Below are positions 18,655-28,103 of a DNA stretch of 64,000 bases, piece by piece (the first letter of the stretch is position 1; every line of letters begins with the position of its first letter). The notes below the pieces were generated by a model. That model saw only the letters and a program-made list of their open reading frames with translations. It ran no database searches and had not been told where the DNA came from. Made by a program: the position numbers and the translations under genes. Source of the stretch: Silvanigrella paludirubra (GTDB lineage: Bacteria; Bdellovibrionota_B; Oligoflexia; Silvanigrellales; Silvanigrellaceae); the NCBI RefSeq assembly GCF_009208775.1, contig NZ_WFLM01000001.1:909325-973324 (forward strand), in the 5' to 3' direction.

Positions 18655-21239
18655 AAAAAACTAAAACTACCGATACAGCAACCTCACTCACTCAAAAAAT
18701 TCTTGAGCAAAGAGAGAAAAATTTTCCTGTTAATTTAAAAATCCAAAAAAGCACACAACGTTTTCGCCGTCTCTCCACTGAAGAAGTTTACCGTACTTGC
18801 GATCAAAAACTTGTTGAAATTGATAAACATAAAAAATCAGAACCCAACTATGACATTATTTCTCAAGTAAGAGCCGTAAGAGCAATTACTCTTGGCTTGG
18901 GAATCCAAAAACCTGGCTACAATATTTATGTTGCGGGTGTTCAAGGAACAGGCAAAACAAGTGTTATCCGTTCCTTTCTTAAAAAAACTGCGGAACGTTG
19001 CCCAACTCCAGGCGATTGGATTTATGTTTATAATTTTAAAAATCCGGAATCTCCGCATACAATGGAATTAAAAACAGGAATTGCAAAACGATTTAAAAAA
19101 CAAATGGATGAGTTAATGGAACAACTCACCGTTGAACTTGTTGATGCTTTTCAATCCGAAGAATATGAAACAAATGTAAATTCAACTGTAAATGCAAGCA
19201 ATGAAAAAAAAGCAAAATTATTTAGTGAACTTGAAAAAGCAGCAAAAGCAAAAAACTTTGGAGTAAAATCGACACGAATGGGTATTGTTACGGTACCTAT
19301 CATTGAAGGAAAACCTTTAAGTGAAAAAGATTATTCCGAATTAAATGATGAACAAAAAGAAAAAATAGAAGCAGAGAGAAATCTGCTAGAACCTGAAGTT
19401 CTAGATTTTGCGCGTAAAGTAAGATCTATTGAAAATGATACCAAAAATAAATTAGAAGAACTGCAATCCGAATTAGGTGATTATGTTGTCAGTCAAGCAT
19501 TAATTCCTTTTCTTAAAGAATATGAATCTCAAAAAAATGTTCTTGAATATTTAGACGAAGTTAAAAAACATTTATTAGAAAATTTAAATGATTTTTTACC
19601 AGATGAAGATGATTCTGAAACAGAAGGTGAAGAATCCGTCGCTCCCACTTCTTATCATTTAAAAAAGGGAGATCCTCATCTTCCTTATCGCATCAATGTT
19701 TTTGTTGATAATACAGAAATAAAAGGTGCTCCAATCATCATAGAAAATAATCCAACCTTTTATAATTTGTTTGGTAAGATTGAAAAAAATATTGAATATG
19801 GTGTTTACACAACTGATTTTAAAATGATTAAAGCAGGATCATTAGCACGTGCTAATGGTGGTTACCTTGTTCTAAATGCTTTAGATGTATTACGTGCGCC
19901 TCAAGTATGGGATACTTTAAAACGTGTTCTCAAAAACCAAAAACTTTTTATCGAAGACTTAGGTGAACAATACAGTATTTTAGCTACAAGCGGTTTAAGA
20001 CCTGAGCCTATTCCATTAAATGTTAAAATTATTTTAATTGGATCAGACTGGATTTACCGAATGCTTTATCAACATGATGAAGATTTTAATAAAATTTTCA
20101 AAATTAAAGCCGATTTTGATGCCCAAATGGACCGCTCACAAAAGACCATTCAAGATTATGTTGAATTTATTTCAACAAGAACAAAAGTAGAAAATTTGTT
20201 ACCTTTTGATGAAAGTGGAATCGCTGCCATTGTTGAGTTTGGAAGCCGTATCGTTGATGATCAAGATAAATTAACAACACGCTTTAGTTTAATAAAAGAC
20301 ATTACAATTGAAGCCGATTTCATGGCAAAAGAATCTAAAAGTAAAAAGGTAACAAGATCCGATGTTGAGAAAGCAGTAGAAGAACGTTACTCAAGATCCT
20401 CTGCAATTGAAGATCACATCATCGAAATGTTAGAACGTAAAGATATTATTATTTCAACTACATCAAGAAGAGTTGGTGAAATAAATGGCCTTGCTGTTTA
20501 CTCTTTAGGAGACTTATCTTTTGGTGTTCCAACAAGAATTACTTGCCGTACATATAAAGGCAAACCTGGAATTTTAAATATTGAAAGAGATGCCTCTTTA
20601 TCAGGAAAGTTGCATAATAAAGGTGTTAGTATATTAACAAGTTGGATTAATGCAAATTTCGCTAAAAAATCTCCCGCAAATATTGCTGCTACAATTTGTT
20701 TTGAACAAAATTACAATGGCGTTGATGGCGATTCAGCTACACTTGCAGAACTCTGTCTTATTTTATCTACCATCGCAAATATTCCAATCGATCAAGGAAT
20801 AGGTGTAACTGGATCTGTAAATCAGTTTGGAGAAGTGCAACCCATTGGTGGTGTAAATGAAAAAGTAGAAGGCTTCTTTAAAACATGTAAGTTACATGGA
20901 TTAACCGGCAGACATGGCTGTATTATTCCTGTACAAAATATTAAACATTTAATGTTAAATAGAGAAGTTCGTGAAGCCATTGAAAAAGAACAATTTCATA
21001 TTTGGCCCGTTTCAAAAGTAGAAGAAGCATTCGAACTTTTAACAGGATTCCATGCAGGCCATTGGGATGAAAAGAAATCACGCTTTGAAGAAGGCAGTGC
21101 ATTTGATAAAATATATAAAATGCTTCATCAAAAAAGCGAAGAAAAAAAAGCCAAAGAGAAAAGTGTAACAAAAAAGAAGCCCGTTAAAAAAACTAAAGTA
21201 GCAAGTAAAAAACCTGTGCGTAAGAAAACTGCAAAATGA
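18651..21239 (+). CDS. Lon-type ATP-dependent protease (AAA_32/LonB-like) with histone-like tail
   Basis: 862 residues from ATG 18651 (AGAGGA upstream; ATGA overlap with the helicase stop). Walker A GVQGTGKTS is at 96-104; a long coiled insert spans about 125-320; the second half of the ATPase core has GGYLVLNALDVL (about 400) and LIGSDWIYRMLY. The Lon protease domain ends the chain: nucleophile Ser 695 in GDSATLAEL and Lys 738 in NEKVEG, 43 residues apart exactly as in E. coli Lon. This matches the Lon-related AAA_32 family, soluble, without the classic LAN domain. The last 35 residues are a K/P/V/T tail (KKKPVKKTKVASKKPV) resembling the histone-like protein at 2924-3376, so DNA binding is possible. 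Confidence 0.85.
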   Translation: MKKTKTTDTATSLTQKILEQREKNFPVNLKIQKSTQRFRRLSTEEVYRTCDQKLVEIDKHKKSEPNYDIISQVRAVRAITLGLGIQKPGYNIYVAGVQGTGKTSVIRSFLKKTAERCPTPGDWIYVYNFKNPESPHTMELKTGIAKRFKKQMDELMEQLTVELVDAFQSEEYETNVNSTVNASNEKKAKLFSELEKAAKAKNFGVKSTRMGIVTVPIIEGKPLSEKDYSELNDEQKEKIEAERNLLEPEVLDFARKVRSIENDTKNKLEELQSELGDYVVSQALIPFLKEYESQKNVLEYLDEVKKHLLENLNDFLPDEDDSETEGEESVAPTSYHLKKGDPHLPYRINVFVDNTEIKGAPIIIENNPTFYNLFGKIEKNIEYGVYTTDFKMIKAGSLARANGGYLVLNALDVLRAPQVWDTLKRVLKNQKLFIEDLGEQYSILATSGLRPEPIPLNVKIILIGSDWIYRMLYQHDEDFNKIFKIKADFDAQMDRSQKTIQDYVEFISTRTKVENLLPFDESGIAAIVEFGSRIVDDQDKLTTRFSLIKDITIEADFMAKESKSKKVTRSDVEKAVEERYSRSSAIEDHIIEMLERKDIIISTTSRRVGEINGLAVYSLGDLSFGVPTRITCRTYKGKPGILNIERDASLSGKLHNKGVSILTSWINANFAKKSPANIAATICFEQNYNGVDGDSATLAELCLILSTIANIPIDQGIGVTGSVNQFGEVQPIGGVNEKVEGFFKTCKLHGLTGRHGCIIPVQNIKHLMLNREVREAIEKEQFHIWPVSKVEEAFELLTGFHAGHWDEKKSRFEEGSAFDKIYKMLHQKSEEKKAKEKSVTKKKPVKKTKVASKKPVRKKTAK

Positions 21240-22666
21240 ATTATAAAAGCAAGAATCAATTGGTTTTACAAAATTTATTCGAACTTCGAAAAGTCCATTC
21301 GGTTACAGAAAGACTTTCGTCTGGACGTGTTTTTTTTATTGAAAATCAAATGGGTCTTTGTGATGCTACAGGTGCCATTTGGCCTATTGGAATGAGCGAA
21401 TATTTAAACCAATCCTCCCTTAATCAAGGAGATTTAATTACATTTAGATGTAAAATATTAAAACTAAATGAAAATTCTGAATCCAAATACGACGATTGTT
21501 ACTTTATTAAAGTGACTGAAATATTACAAAAAACAAATTCTTTAGAGGAATGGAATAATGCAGTCATTCCAAGCCCTATTCCTTCTAAAGATTTTATTTT
21601 AAAACAACAAAGAGAGAATGATAAAACTCAAATTTCTTATTTTTATCATTCTCCTACTTCAACAAGATTAAAACTGATTAAACAAAGAAATCGCTCATTA
21701 GAAAGAGTGCATTCTTTTTTTAAAAATAGAGGTTTTTTGTGTATTGAAACCCCAACACTGGTTCCTAGTGGTGGGATGGAAGTTTATTTAAATCCTTTTT
21801 CTACGAATTATACCGATCACCGTGGTCAAAAATGGGAGTTACAACTTCCTACAAGTCCTGAGTTTGCTCTAAAAAAAATCATGACAGAAGGAACAGACAA
21901 AATATTCCAGCTTTCTCGCGCTTACCGAAATATTGGTGAAGTTTCTAAACAACATGAACCCGAATTTATTATGTTGGAATGGTATCGGGCCAATGCAAAT
22001 TTAAGAACTCTCATTGAAGATACTCAAAATTTAGTTTTAGTTTTATCCGAATTTTTAGGAACTCATTTAGACATTCCAAAGCAGTGGCCTGTTTTTCGAG
22101 TGGATAAATTATTCAAAGATATTTTATCCATTGATCTTGAGCAAGTTCAAAACAGAGATTTATTTTATGAAAAGGCAAAATCTCATAGCCACTCCATTGT
22201 AGAAAGTGACGACTGGGATAGTTTGTTTTATAAGTTATTTATGGAAAAAATAGAGCCATTTTTAACTCAACAAAAAGCTTGTTTCGTTACCCATTTTCCT
22301 ATCCAAATGGGGGCATTAGCTGCTCAAGAAACCTCATTAAATTCCAATAATGAAATAATACTTAAGCCTTATGTAGAACGCATGGAAGCTTATATTAACG
22401 GAATTGAAATTTGTAATGGGTATTTTGAATTAAATGATGCTCATGTATTAAAGGAAAGGTTTCAAAAAACAAAAGCGATACGAAGTGAATTAAAGTCTGA
22501 TCTTCAATTTGAAAATGCAATGAAGTTTGGCCTCCCCCCATGTTCTGGAAATGCCCTTGGTATTGATAGAGTCATTTCTTTATTATTAGGTTTAGAGCAA
22601 ATATCAAATCTTTATCCTATTCCTTTTCTTAGCCAATTTCCAAAAGAAAGTGTGGCATGGGAGTAA
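21236..22666 (+). CDS. epmA: EpmA-like class II synthetase paralogue with an extra N-terminal domain
   Basis: 476 residues; EpmA (PoxA/GenX) attaches (R)-beta-lysine to elongation factor P. The C-terminal 340 residues match EpmA through motif 1 (RGFLCIETPTLVPSGGMEV), motif 2 (FQLSRAYRNIGEVSKQHEPEF, MLEWYR), GIEICNGYFELND and motif 3 (GNALGIDRVISLLLG). E. coli EpmA is about 325 residues and has no anticodon domain; here about 130 N-terminal residues precede it (GRVFFIENQMGLCDATG, LITFRCKILKLN), looking like an OB-type beta domain as in lysyl-tRNA synthetase. ATGA overlap with the Lon-type gene. EF-P and EpmB are not in this window. Confidence 0.8.
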   Translation: MNYKSKNQLVLQNLFELRKVHSVTERLSSGRVFFIENQMGLCDATGAIWPIGMSEYLNQSSLNQGDLITFRCKILKLNENSESKYDDCYFIKVTEILQKTNSLEEWNNAVIPSPIPSKDFILKQQRENDKTQISYFYHSPTSTRLKLIKQRNRSLERVHSFFKNRGFLCIETPTLVPSGGMEVYLNPFSTNYTDHRGQKWELQLPTSPEFALKKIMTEGTDKIFQLSRAYRNIGEVSKQHEPEFIMLEWYRANANLRTLIEDTQNLVLVLSEFLGTHLDIPKQWPVFRVDKLFKDILSIDLEQVQNRDLFYEKAKSHSHSIVESDDWDSLFYKLFMEKIEPFLTQQKACFVTHFPIQMGALAAQETSLNSNNEIILKPYVERMEAYINGIEICNGYFELNDAHVLKERFQKTKAIRSELKSDLQFENAMKFGLPPCSGNALGIDRVISLLLGLEQISNLYPIPFLSQFPKESVAWE

Positions 22667-22801
22667 ATCAAATAAGATTGACATTTTTAAATCTAAAAAT
22701 ATTTTTCATATTTCAATTTTATTCTACAAATTTTTATTTTCGTGCTAAAATAAAGCAATGGTTTTGAAGATACAGTTTTCTATTTGTTAGATGGATTTTA
22801 T

Positions 22802-23188
22802 ATGAACACTCAAAATATGCAACCCACAGTTTTTTCCAAAAGATTTCAAACTTTGGCTAGATGGGTCGTTGTGATTGTTCTATGGCTTATCATTGGCTCA
22901 ATTGCTATTGGAAAAGCAGGAATTTCAAACTTTATGGAATTGCTGAATGAAAAAGATGTATTAAATCAAACAATCATGGAACTTCAAATTCAAAACCAAA
23001 CTTTAGAAGAAAAAATTGTTAAATTAAAAACCTCCCCAGAAAAACAAGCACGTTATTTAAAAGAAAATTTTGGATATATTGAACAAGATGAATATATTTT
23101 TCAGTTTAATAATAAATCTACTTTTTCCTTTGGTTCAAATAACAAAAAAATGGACAACGCTATTATTTCTGCTGAAAGTTCGCAATAA
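22802..23188 (+). CDS. FtsB/DivIC-like septum formation initiator
   Basis: About 128 residues from ATG 22802. A short cytoplasmic N-terminus, one membrane helix (about 17-40, WVVVIVLWLIIGSIAIG), then a periplasmic coiled coil (about 42-80, NEKDVLNQTIMELQIQNQTLEEKI) and the small ARYLKENFGYIEQDE motif typical of FtsB/DivIC, where a conserved basic and aromatic patch contacts FtsQ/FtsL. The polar C-terminal tail is a feature of its own. It would act in the divisome. It lies 135 bases after the EpmA-like gene and has TTGACA at 22678 in the gap, so it may have its own promoter. Confidence 0.75.
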   Translation: MNTQNMQPTVFSKRFQTLARWVVVIVLWLIIGSIAIGKAGISNFMELLNEKDVLNQTIMELQIQNQTLEEKIVKLKTSPEKQARYLKENFGYIEQDEYIFQFNNKSTFSFGSNNKKMDNAIISAESSQ

Positions 23189-23236
23189 TATAATTAAGTA
23201 TAAATTTTTTTCAATTCATTCAATTTAAGAGGTTTT

Positions 23237-24154
23237 ATGAATAGTAAAAGATATTTATTAATTAAAGCATTTTTTATATTATCTATTTCCATGTTAAATG
23301 GATGTAAAAAAGAAAGTAATGATTCAAATCCTAGTGACTCCAGTAGCGCTTCTGAATCCATAAGTAGCGCCGTTTCAGGTGCTTATAGTTCTTCAACTAC
23401 TGGTGGAAGTCTATCTTATTTTGATAGAAAAAAAAATTTATTCGATTTTTTAAAAGAAACCTTTGTAGAAAAATTATCTTATGCGGGGACCTCTTGTCCT
23501 ACTCCCTCGACATCACTGTGCTCCAGCAATGTGATGACATTAACTTATTCATCGTGCAATTTTAACAATTCTGGCGCAACTTGGAATGGTAGCCAATTGT
23601 TAACTTTCAGTTCAGGAACCTGCTCCACTTCTTGGCCCCCTGGTACAGCAACGTTTACACGAACTTTTTCAGCGGGTACAACACGCACAAATGCAGCAGG
23701 GATTACTGTTACTTTAGATACGACGAATGCAAGTGGCTATAGTTCTCAAGTTTCTGGTGGGACAACTATAAGTGTTTCAGGATCTTTTCCTGCAAGAACG
23801 ATCACAATAAATGGAATACACTTAACAGCGACAGGAACATCCCAAAAAGGAAAGACAATTACTTTATGGGATCATACCATTAATAGCGGAGCTTTAACTG
23901 TTACTAGTGGAAGTAACGTAACAGGAACGGTCGTTTTACAACACAATCTAGCAAAATATACAGCAACATCTTCAATAAATATAAATTATTCTGCAGGTTG
24001 TACGCATCCTAGTAGCGGTACAATAACAACAACATATAGTGGAACTCAAACAGGTACAGAAACTCTTAATTTCAATTTATCTACATGTGGACTAGCTTCA
24101 TTAACAGGGACTGGAGGAAGTACTAGCTCGGTTACTTTAGGCCATATATTTTGA
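23237..24154 (+). CDS. Ser/Thr-rich secreted lipoprotein, function unknown
   Basis: 305 residues. A signal peptide with lipobox SMLNGC puts the lipidated Cys near residue 23. A low-complexity S-rich segment (about 30-58) follows as a linker, then a beta-rich domain with Thr and Ser in alternating patterns (SQVSGGTTISVSGSF, HLTATGTSQKGKTITL). There are four or five paired Cys in the mature part that might form disulfides. Ends in a GHIF C-terminus. No family recognised; a cell-surface structural protein or adhesin is possible. Convergent with the photolyase, 4 bases apart. Confidence 0.7.
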   Translation: MNSKRYLLIKAFFILSISMLNGCKKESNDSNPSDSSSASESISSAVSGAYSSSTTGGSLSYFDRKKNLFDFLKETFVEKLSYAGTSCPTPSTSLCSSNVMTLTYSSCNFNNSGATWNGSQLLTFSSGTCSTSWPPGTATFTRTFSAGTTRTNAAGITVTLDTTNASGYSSQVSGGTTISVSGSFPARTITINGIHLTATGTSQKGKTITLWDHTINSGALTVTSGSNVTGTVVLQHNLAKYTATSSININYSAGCTHPSSGTITTTYSGTQTGTETLNFNLSTCGLASLTGTGGSTSSVTLGHIF

Positions 24155-24158
24155 TGAA

Positions 24159-25553
24159 TCATTTTTTAAACAAAGCAATTGCTTTTAATCTTTGCTTATC
24201 ATGTTCAACAATTGGTTTTGGATAATTTTTTAAATTAACAAATAAATTATTTTGATATTGATAGGGAGAATGTATTTGTTTTGAATCACATGCAATTAAT
24301 TCAGGACAATGCTGTTTTATAAATGCGCCCGAAGGATCAAATTTTATTGACTGTGCTTCTGGGTTAAAAACGCGAAAGTAAGGCTGCGCATCACAACCCG
24401 TTGATGCACTCCATTGCCAGCCGCCATTATTCGACGATAAATCAAAATCAAGAAGATTTTCAGCAAAATATTCTTCCCCTTTTTTATAATCAATTAAAAG
24501 ATCTTTTGTTAAAAAAGAAGCGACGATCATTCTTAAACGATTGTGCATCCAACCTGTTTCATTAAAATAGCGCATAGCAGCATCAATTATTGGAAATCCG
24601 GTTAATCCTTTTTTCCATTTTTCAAAATACTCTTCCTTATTTTCCCATTTAATATTGTCACATTCTTTTTTAAATGCGCCTTTTTCTACGTGAGGAAAAT
24701 GGAATAAAATCATTTTATAAAATTCACGCCAGATAAGTTCATTTTTCCATATTTTTGCCCCTTCAGAGTGATAGTGATTTGCAAATTGAAAAGCTTCGCG
24801 AATGGAAATAGTTCCAAATCGAAGATGCATGGATAAAAAGGAAGTTCCATTTTTCGCAAAAAAATCTCTTTCTTGAGCGTACAAATTTATTTTAGAGGAA
24901 AATTGATTTAAACAATTTAAAGCAGCTTTTCGTCCAGGTTTGACCAAAAGATCTGTATTTTGAAAACCTATTTTTTGCATTTCAAAATTGAATAGATCAT
25001 CTTTGATAGATTCTATTGGCATCATTTTATTCATATCAAACGAATTCAATTTAAAGTAAGACTCATTGACATTTTTTAACCATTCATTTTTATAAGGAGT
25101 AAAAACAACATAAGGCTGTTTGTTAGATTTTAAAATATCATTTTTATCAAAAATGACTTGATCTTTAAAAGATTTAAATTCAATTTGGTGCTGTTTTAAA
25201 TTATTTTCTACTAATTTATCTCTCTGAATTGCGTATTCTTCATAATCTTCATTCGTAAAAATACATTGTGCATTATATTTTAATGCCATTTTTGGAATTT
25301 CAACAACAGGATCACCATAAATAACAATCATTCCTTTTCCATTATTATTTAATTCTTGCTTCATTTCTTTAATAGAATCAAAAATAAATTGAACACGTCT
25401 ATCTCTTTTATTTTTTAATTTTTTTAAAATAATTTCGTCAAAAATAAAAACAGGTATAATTTTTTCAGAGAAAAAAGATGCTTTAGATAAAGCAACATTA
25501 TCGAAAAATCTTAAATCACGACGAAACCACATAATTGATGTTTTAAAATTCAT
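24159..25553 (-). CDS. phr: Deoxyribodipyrimidine photolyase (class I)
   Basis: About 464 residues; repairs cyclobutane pyrimidine dimers with blue light. N-terminal alpha/beta antenna domain (MWFRRDLRFFDNVALSKA) and FAD-binding C-terminal domain with GTGWMHNRLRM-type landmarks (here NETGWMHNRLRMIVASFL), WQWSASTGCDAQPYFRVFNP and KFDPSGAFIKQHCPEL, all conserved in class I CPD photolyases. ATG 25553 is preferred over 25556 because GAGGG sits at a better distance. Divergent from the hydrolase. It implies exposure to sunlight. Confidence 0.93.
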   Translation of the reverse strand: MNFKTSIMWFRRDLRFFDNVALSKASFFSEKIIPVFIFDEIILKKLKNKRDRRVQFIFDSIKEMKQELNNNGKGMIVIYGDPVVEIPKMALKYNAQCIFTNEDYEEYAIQRDKLVENNLKQHQIEFKSFKDQVIFDKNDILKSNKQPYVVFTPYKNEWLKNVNESYFKLNSFDMNKMMPIESIKDDLFNFEMQKIGFQNTDLLVKPGRKAALNCLNQFSSKINLYAQERDFFAKNGTSFLSMHLRFGTISIREAFQFANHYHSEGAKIWKNELIWREFYKMILFHFPHVEKGAFKKECDNIKWENKEEYFEKWKKGLTGFPIIDAAMRYFNETGWMHNRLRMIVASFLTKDLLIDYKKGEEYFAENLLDFDLSSNNGGWQWSASTGCDAQPYFRVFNPEAQSIKFDPSGAFIKQHCPELIACDSKQIHSPYQYQNNLFVNLKNYPKPIVEHDKQRLKAIALFKK

Positions 25554-25675
25554 CATACCCTCAATTTAATAATCAGTATATACAAACAAAAGTCATGATG
25601 TTTCAAGAGATCTAGAAAAATAAAAACGACTGTGCTAAAAAAAAATTCTTAGCAATCTCCGCTGAAAGGTCACTC

Positions 25676-26581
25676 ATGATACAAAGTACGATTGACGGTT
25701 TTGAAGTTTATGAATTCCACTCCCAAAATAAAAATTCAAACGAACAAGCCTTATTTTTTGCTCATGCGAATGGGATTCCCGCACAAACATATAAAAGTCT
25801 ATTTGAAAAAATGTCAAATGAATTAAATTGCTCTATTTATACCTATGATATAAGAGGATTTGGCAAAACTAATATAACTTTAGATCCTGTAATACAAAAA
25901 AAGACAACTTGGGCATGGGAAATATTAACTGAAGATCATTGTAATTTATTTCATAAAATTCAACAAAAAAAACCAAAAGAAACAAAATGGATTTTAAGTG
26001 GGCACAGTCTAGGAGCTTGGATTTCTCTACTTTCTTCAAATACTCTAACTTTCCATAAATTAGTTTTATTAGATCCACCCATATTAAAACCAAATATAAT
26101 CATTCTTTGGTCTATTTTAAATATTATGAATAAAAGACATTTAAGCCCAATGAGTAAAAAAGTAAATCGTCGTAAAGTCCAATTTGCTTCTATTGAAACT
26201 GCTTTTCAAGAACTTAAAAAAAGCAAATTAATGAAAAATTGGCCAGATGAAATTATCAAAGATTATATAGAAGGAAGCTTTAAAGAGCTTAAATTAAATA
26301 ATGAAGTTATTTTAAGGCATACTCCTAAATGGGAGGGTTATATTTTTGAAGAATATCCATTTGCAGCATGGTATGGTTTTCTCAAAATAAAAAAACAAAT
26401 CCGAAATAATATAGAACCTATATTTTTTGTTGGCGAGAATAGCGATACATGTAACCCAAAATCAAAAAAATGGATTAAATTATTTTTCCCTAATCTAAAA
26501 TGGCATTTAATTTCAAAAGGAAGCCATATGTTCCCTTTTGAAATGCAAGAAGAAACCATAAAATTATTTAAAAATATTTAA
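25676..26581 (+). CDS. Alpha/beta hydrolase
   Basis: 301 residues, no signal peptide, cytoplasmic. Oxyanion region FAHANGIPAQTYKSLF near 28-43, DIRGFGKT near 58-65, nucleophile elbow GHSLGAW with Ser 111, Asp candidate in GENSDTCNPK near 260 and His in KGSHMFPFE near 281. It resembles lipase/esterase and lysophospholipase-like members; substrate unknown. The 3' end of this gene has a decayed second copy at 28608-28710 on the far side of the candidate toxin pair. Confidence 0.85.
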   Translation: MIQSTIDGFEVYEFHSQNKNSNEQALFFAHANGIPAQTYKSLFEKMSNELNCSIYTYDIRGFGKTNITLDPVIQKKTTWAWEILTEDHCNLFHKIQQKKPKETKWILSGHSLGAWISLLSSNTLTFHKLVLLDPPILKPNIIILWSILNIMNKRHLSPMSKKVNRRKVQFASIETAFQELKKSKLMKNWPDEIIKDYIEGSFKELKLNNEVILRHTPKWEGYIFEEYPFAAWYGFLKIKKQIRNNIEPIFFVGENSDTCNPKSKKWIKLFFPNLKWHLISKGSHMFPFEMQEETIKLFKNI

Positions 26582-26880
26582 CGGTTTTTTAATTCACAAA
26601 AAGTCTTAAAAAAATTAAATTAATCTTAAACCTATTATTTAATATGAGAATTAGATATAATTTTCCTTAATTGAATATCATTTCTTGCTTAAAAAGCCAT
26701 GTAAAGTAATATTACATAAAATAAGAATAAAATATTAATTAAAATAATTTCAATTAGTTATAAATAATCCTAAGTATTTAATGCTGTCCTAAAAAATTAC
26801 AAATTCATTATTACTATTAAAGATACCCAAAAAATATTTTATTATTTTGGTAGTCTATTTAACTCAAAGAAAGGGTTAGT

Positions 26881-28089
26881 ATGTTAATGAACGCCAAATT
26901 TAAATGTCTTCCATTCTTGTCCGTTCCTTTTGCCTTTTTTCATTATCAAAGTTACGCCGACTCAACAAATGTTTTAAATAAAACGAATCAAAACATCCAT
27001 ATTTTAAATATGAATGCATCAAAAGGGCAATCCCTGAAAGAAAAAAATGATCTTATTCCTGCTCCATTGACAGATTTAGAAGGCCTAAAACAATACACTA
27101 AAGACAATCAAGGAAATCTTCCAAATGTTTATGGTAAATTGGCTTTAAACAGTGTGAGCCTTAATGATGCCTATATTTCTGGGGGATTTAAGAATTTTCC
27201 TATTCAGCTAAATTGCATGCAAGAACCCGTTTGCAATGCTCGACTTGAAATTGGTGATTTGGGAAATGGTGTCTTTCGTATAGCTGCATATGATAAAAAT
27301 ACAAAAAAAAGAGCTGATTTAAGTATAAAATTAACGCAGGATGGTGGTGGTTATGTTACCACTTATAACCAAGCTTATACCATAGAACAACCTGGAACAA
27401 ATGAGGTGATTTATCCAGAAAATTATGTCGATGTAAGCCCATACTTTTCATATAATTATAGTACTCCAATTTCACTTATTGATTTGCCTTTGGCTCCAAG
27501 TTCATACTACCAAATATGCGATGCATATGGCAATAATTGTTCCGAAAAAAAACAACTATTTGATAATATGTTTTCAGGAAATAAAGTTGAATATTTAAGC
27601 TTTTGGAAATTAGAACAAAAAAGTTATTTAAGTCCTGATACCTCTCAAACCTATCAATTTTCATACACAACAGGACTAACAAATACTTCTTCTACGACAT
27701 TATCTTGGTCACTTGGATTAAAAATACCCGTAAAAGGTATTGAATTAAGCGGAGATATTGGTCAAGCTATCAATAAAAGCGTTTCCTTTCAAAACTCAAG
27801 AACCGTATCAGATACAGTTACTTTTGATAAACCAAGTAAACAAGCAAGTATTGGTGAATATGTTTTATATGTTGGTGTGAATGATCAATTTCCTGTACTC
27901 GATAATTTAGTAAATGATTTAAATAGTCGATTACAAAATAATAGTGAATTTGTTTTTAGTAAGGCTCAAGAATATAAAGATTTAAAATCAAATACAGGTA
28001 TTTCATCTGGATCAACTGCCTTTATTAACTCTAATAGCAATGCTCCAAGTAATTTAATTACATGGCCCGTTAGTGTACCATCATATTAA
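26881..28089 (+). CDS. Secreted protein with aerolysin/ETX-MTX2-like C-terminal region, candidate pore-forming protein
   Basis: 402 residues; AAAGGG 5 bases before ATG 26881. Signal peptide with likely cleavage after SYA (about residue 26). Mature N-terminal module about 85-220 with one Cys pair (LNC and PVCN near 110-118). From about 255 to 345 the chain is Ser/Thr-rich with alternating polar and hydrophobic residues (TTGLTNTSSTTLSWSLGLKI, NKSVSFQNSRTVSDTVTF) flanking a Gly-containing turn, then ASIGEYVLYVGV. This is how aerolysin-type beta-pore toxins look across the pre-insertion strands. The assignment is by pattern, not by a full family match. No immunity protein is evident except possibly the next gene. 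Confidence 0.5.
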   Translation: MLMNAKFKCLPFLSVPFAFFHYQSYADSTNVLNKTNQNIHILNMNASKGQSLKEKNDLIPAPLTDLEGLKQYTKDNQGNLPNVYGKLALNSVSLNDAYISGGFKNFPIQLNCMQEPVCNARLEIGDLGNGVFRIAAYDKNTKKRADLSIKLTQDGGGYVTTYNQAYTIEQPGTNEVIYPENYVDVSPYFSYNYSTPISLIDLPLAPSSYYQICDAYGNNCSEKKQLFDNMFSGNKVEYLSFWKLEQKSYLSPDTSQTYQFSYTTGLTNTSSTTLSWSLGLKIPVKGIELSGDIGQAINKSVSFQNSRTVSDTVTFDKPSKQASIGEYVLYVGVNDQFPVLDNLVNDLNSRLQNNSEFVFSKAQEYKDLKSNTGISSGSTAFINSNSNAPSNLITWPVSVPSY

Positions 28090-28103
28090 TAGAAAGTCTT
28101 ATT

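Noticed and set aside
22678-22706. TTGACA before the FtsB-like gene as a full sigma-70 promoter
   Set aside because: No good TATAAT at 16-18 bases; noted only in the gene entry.
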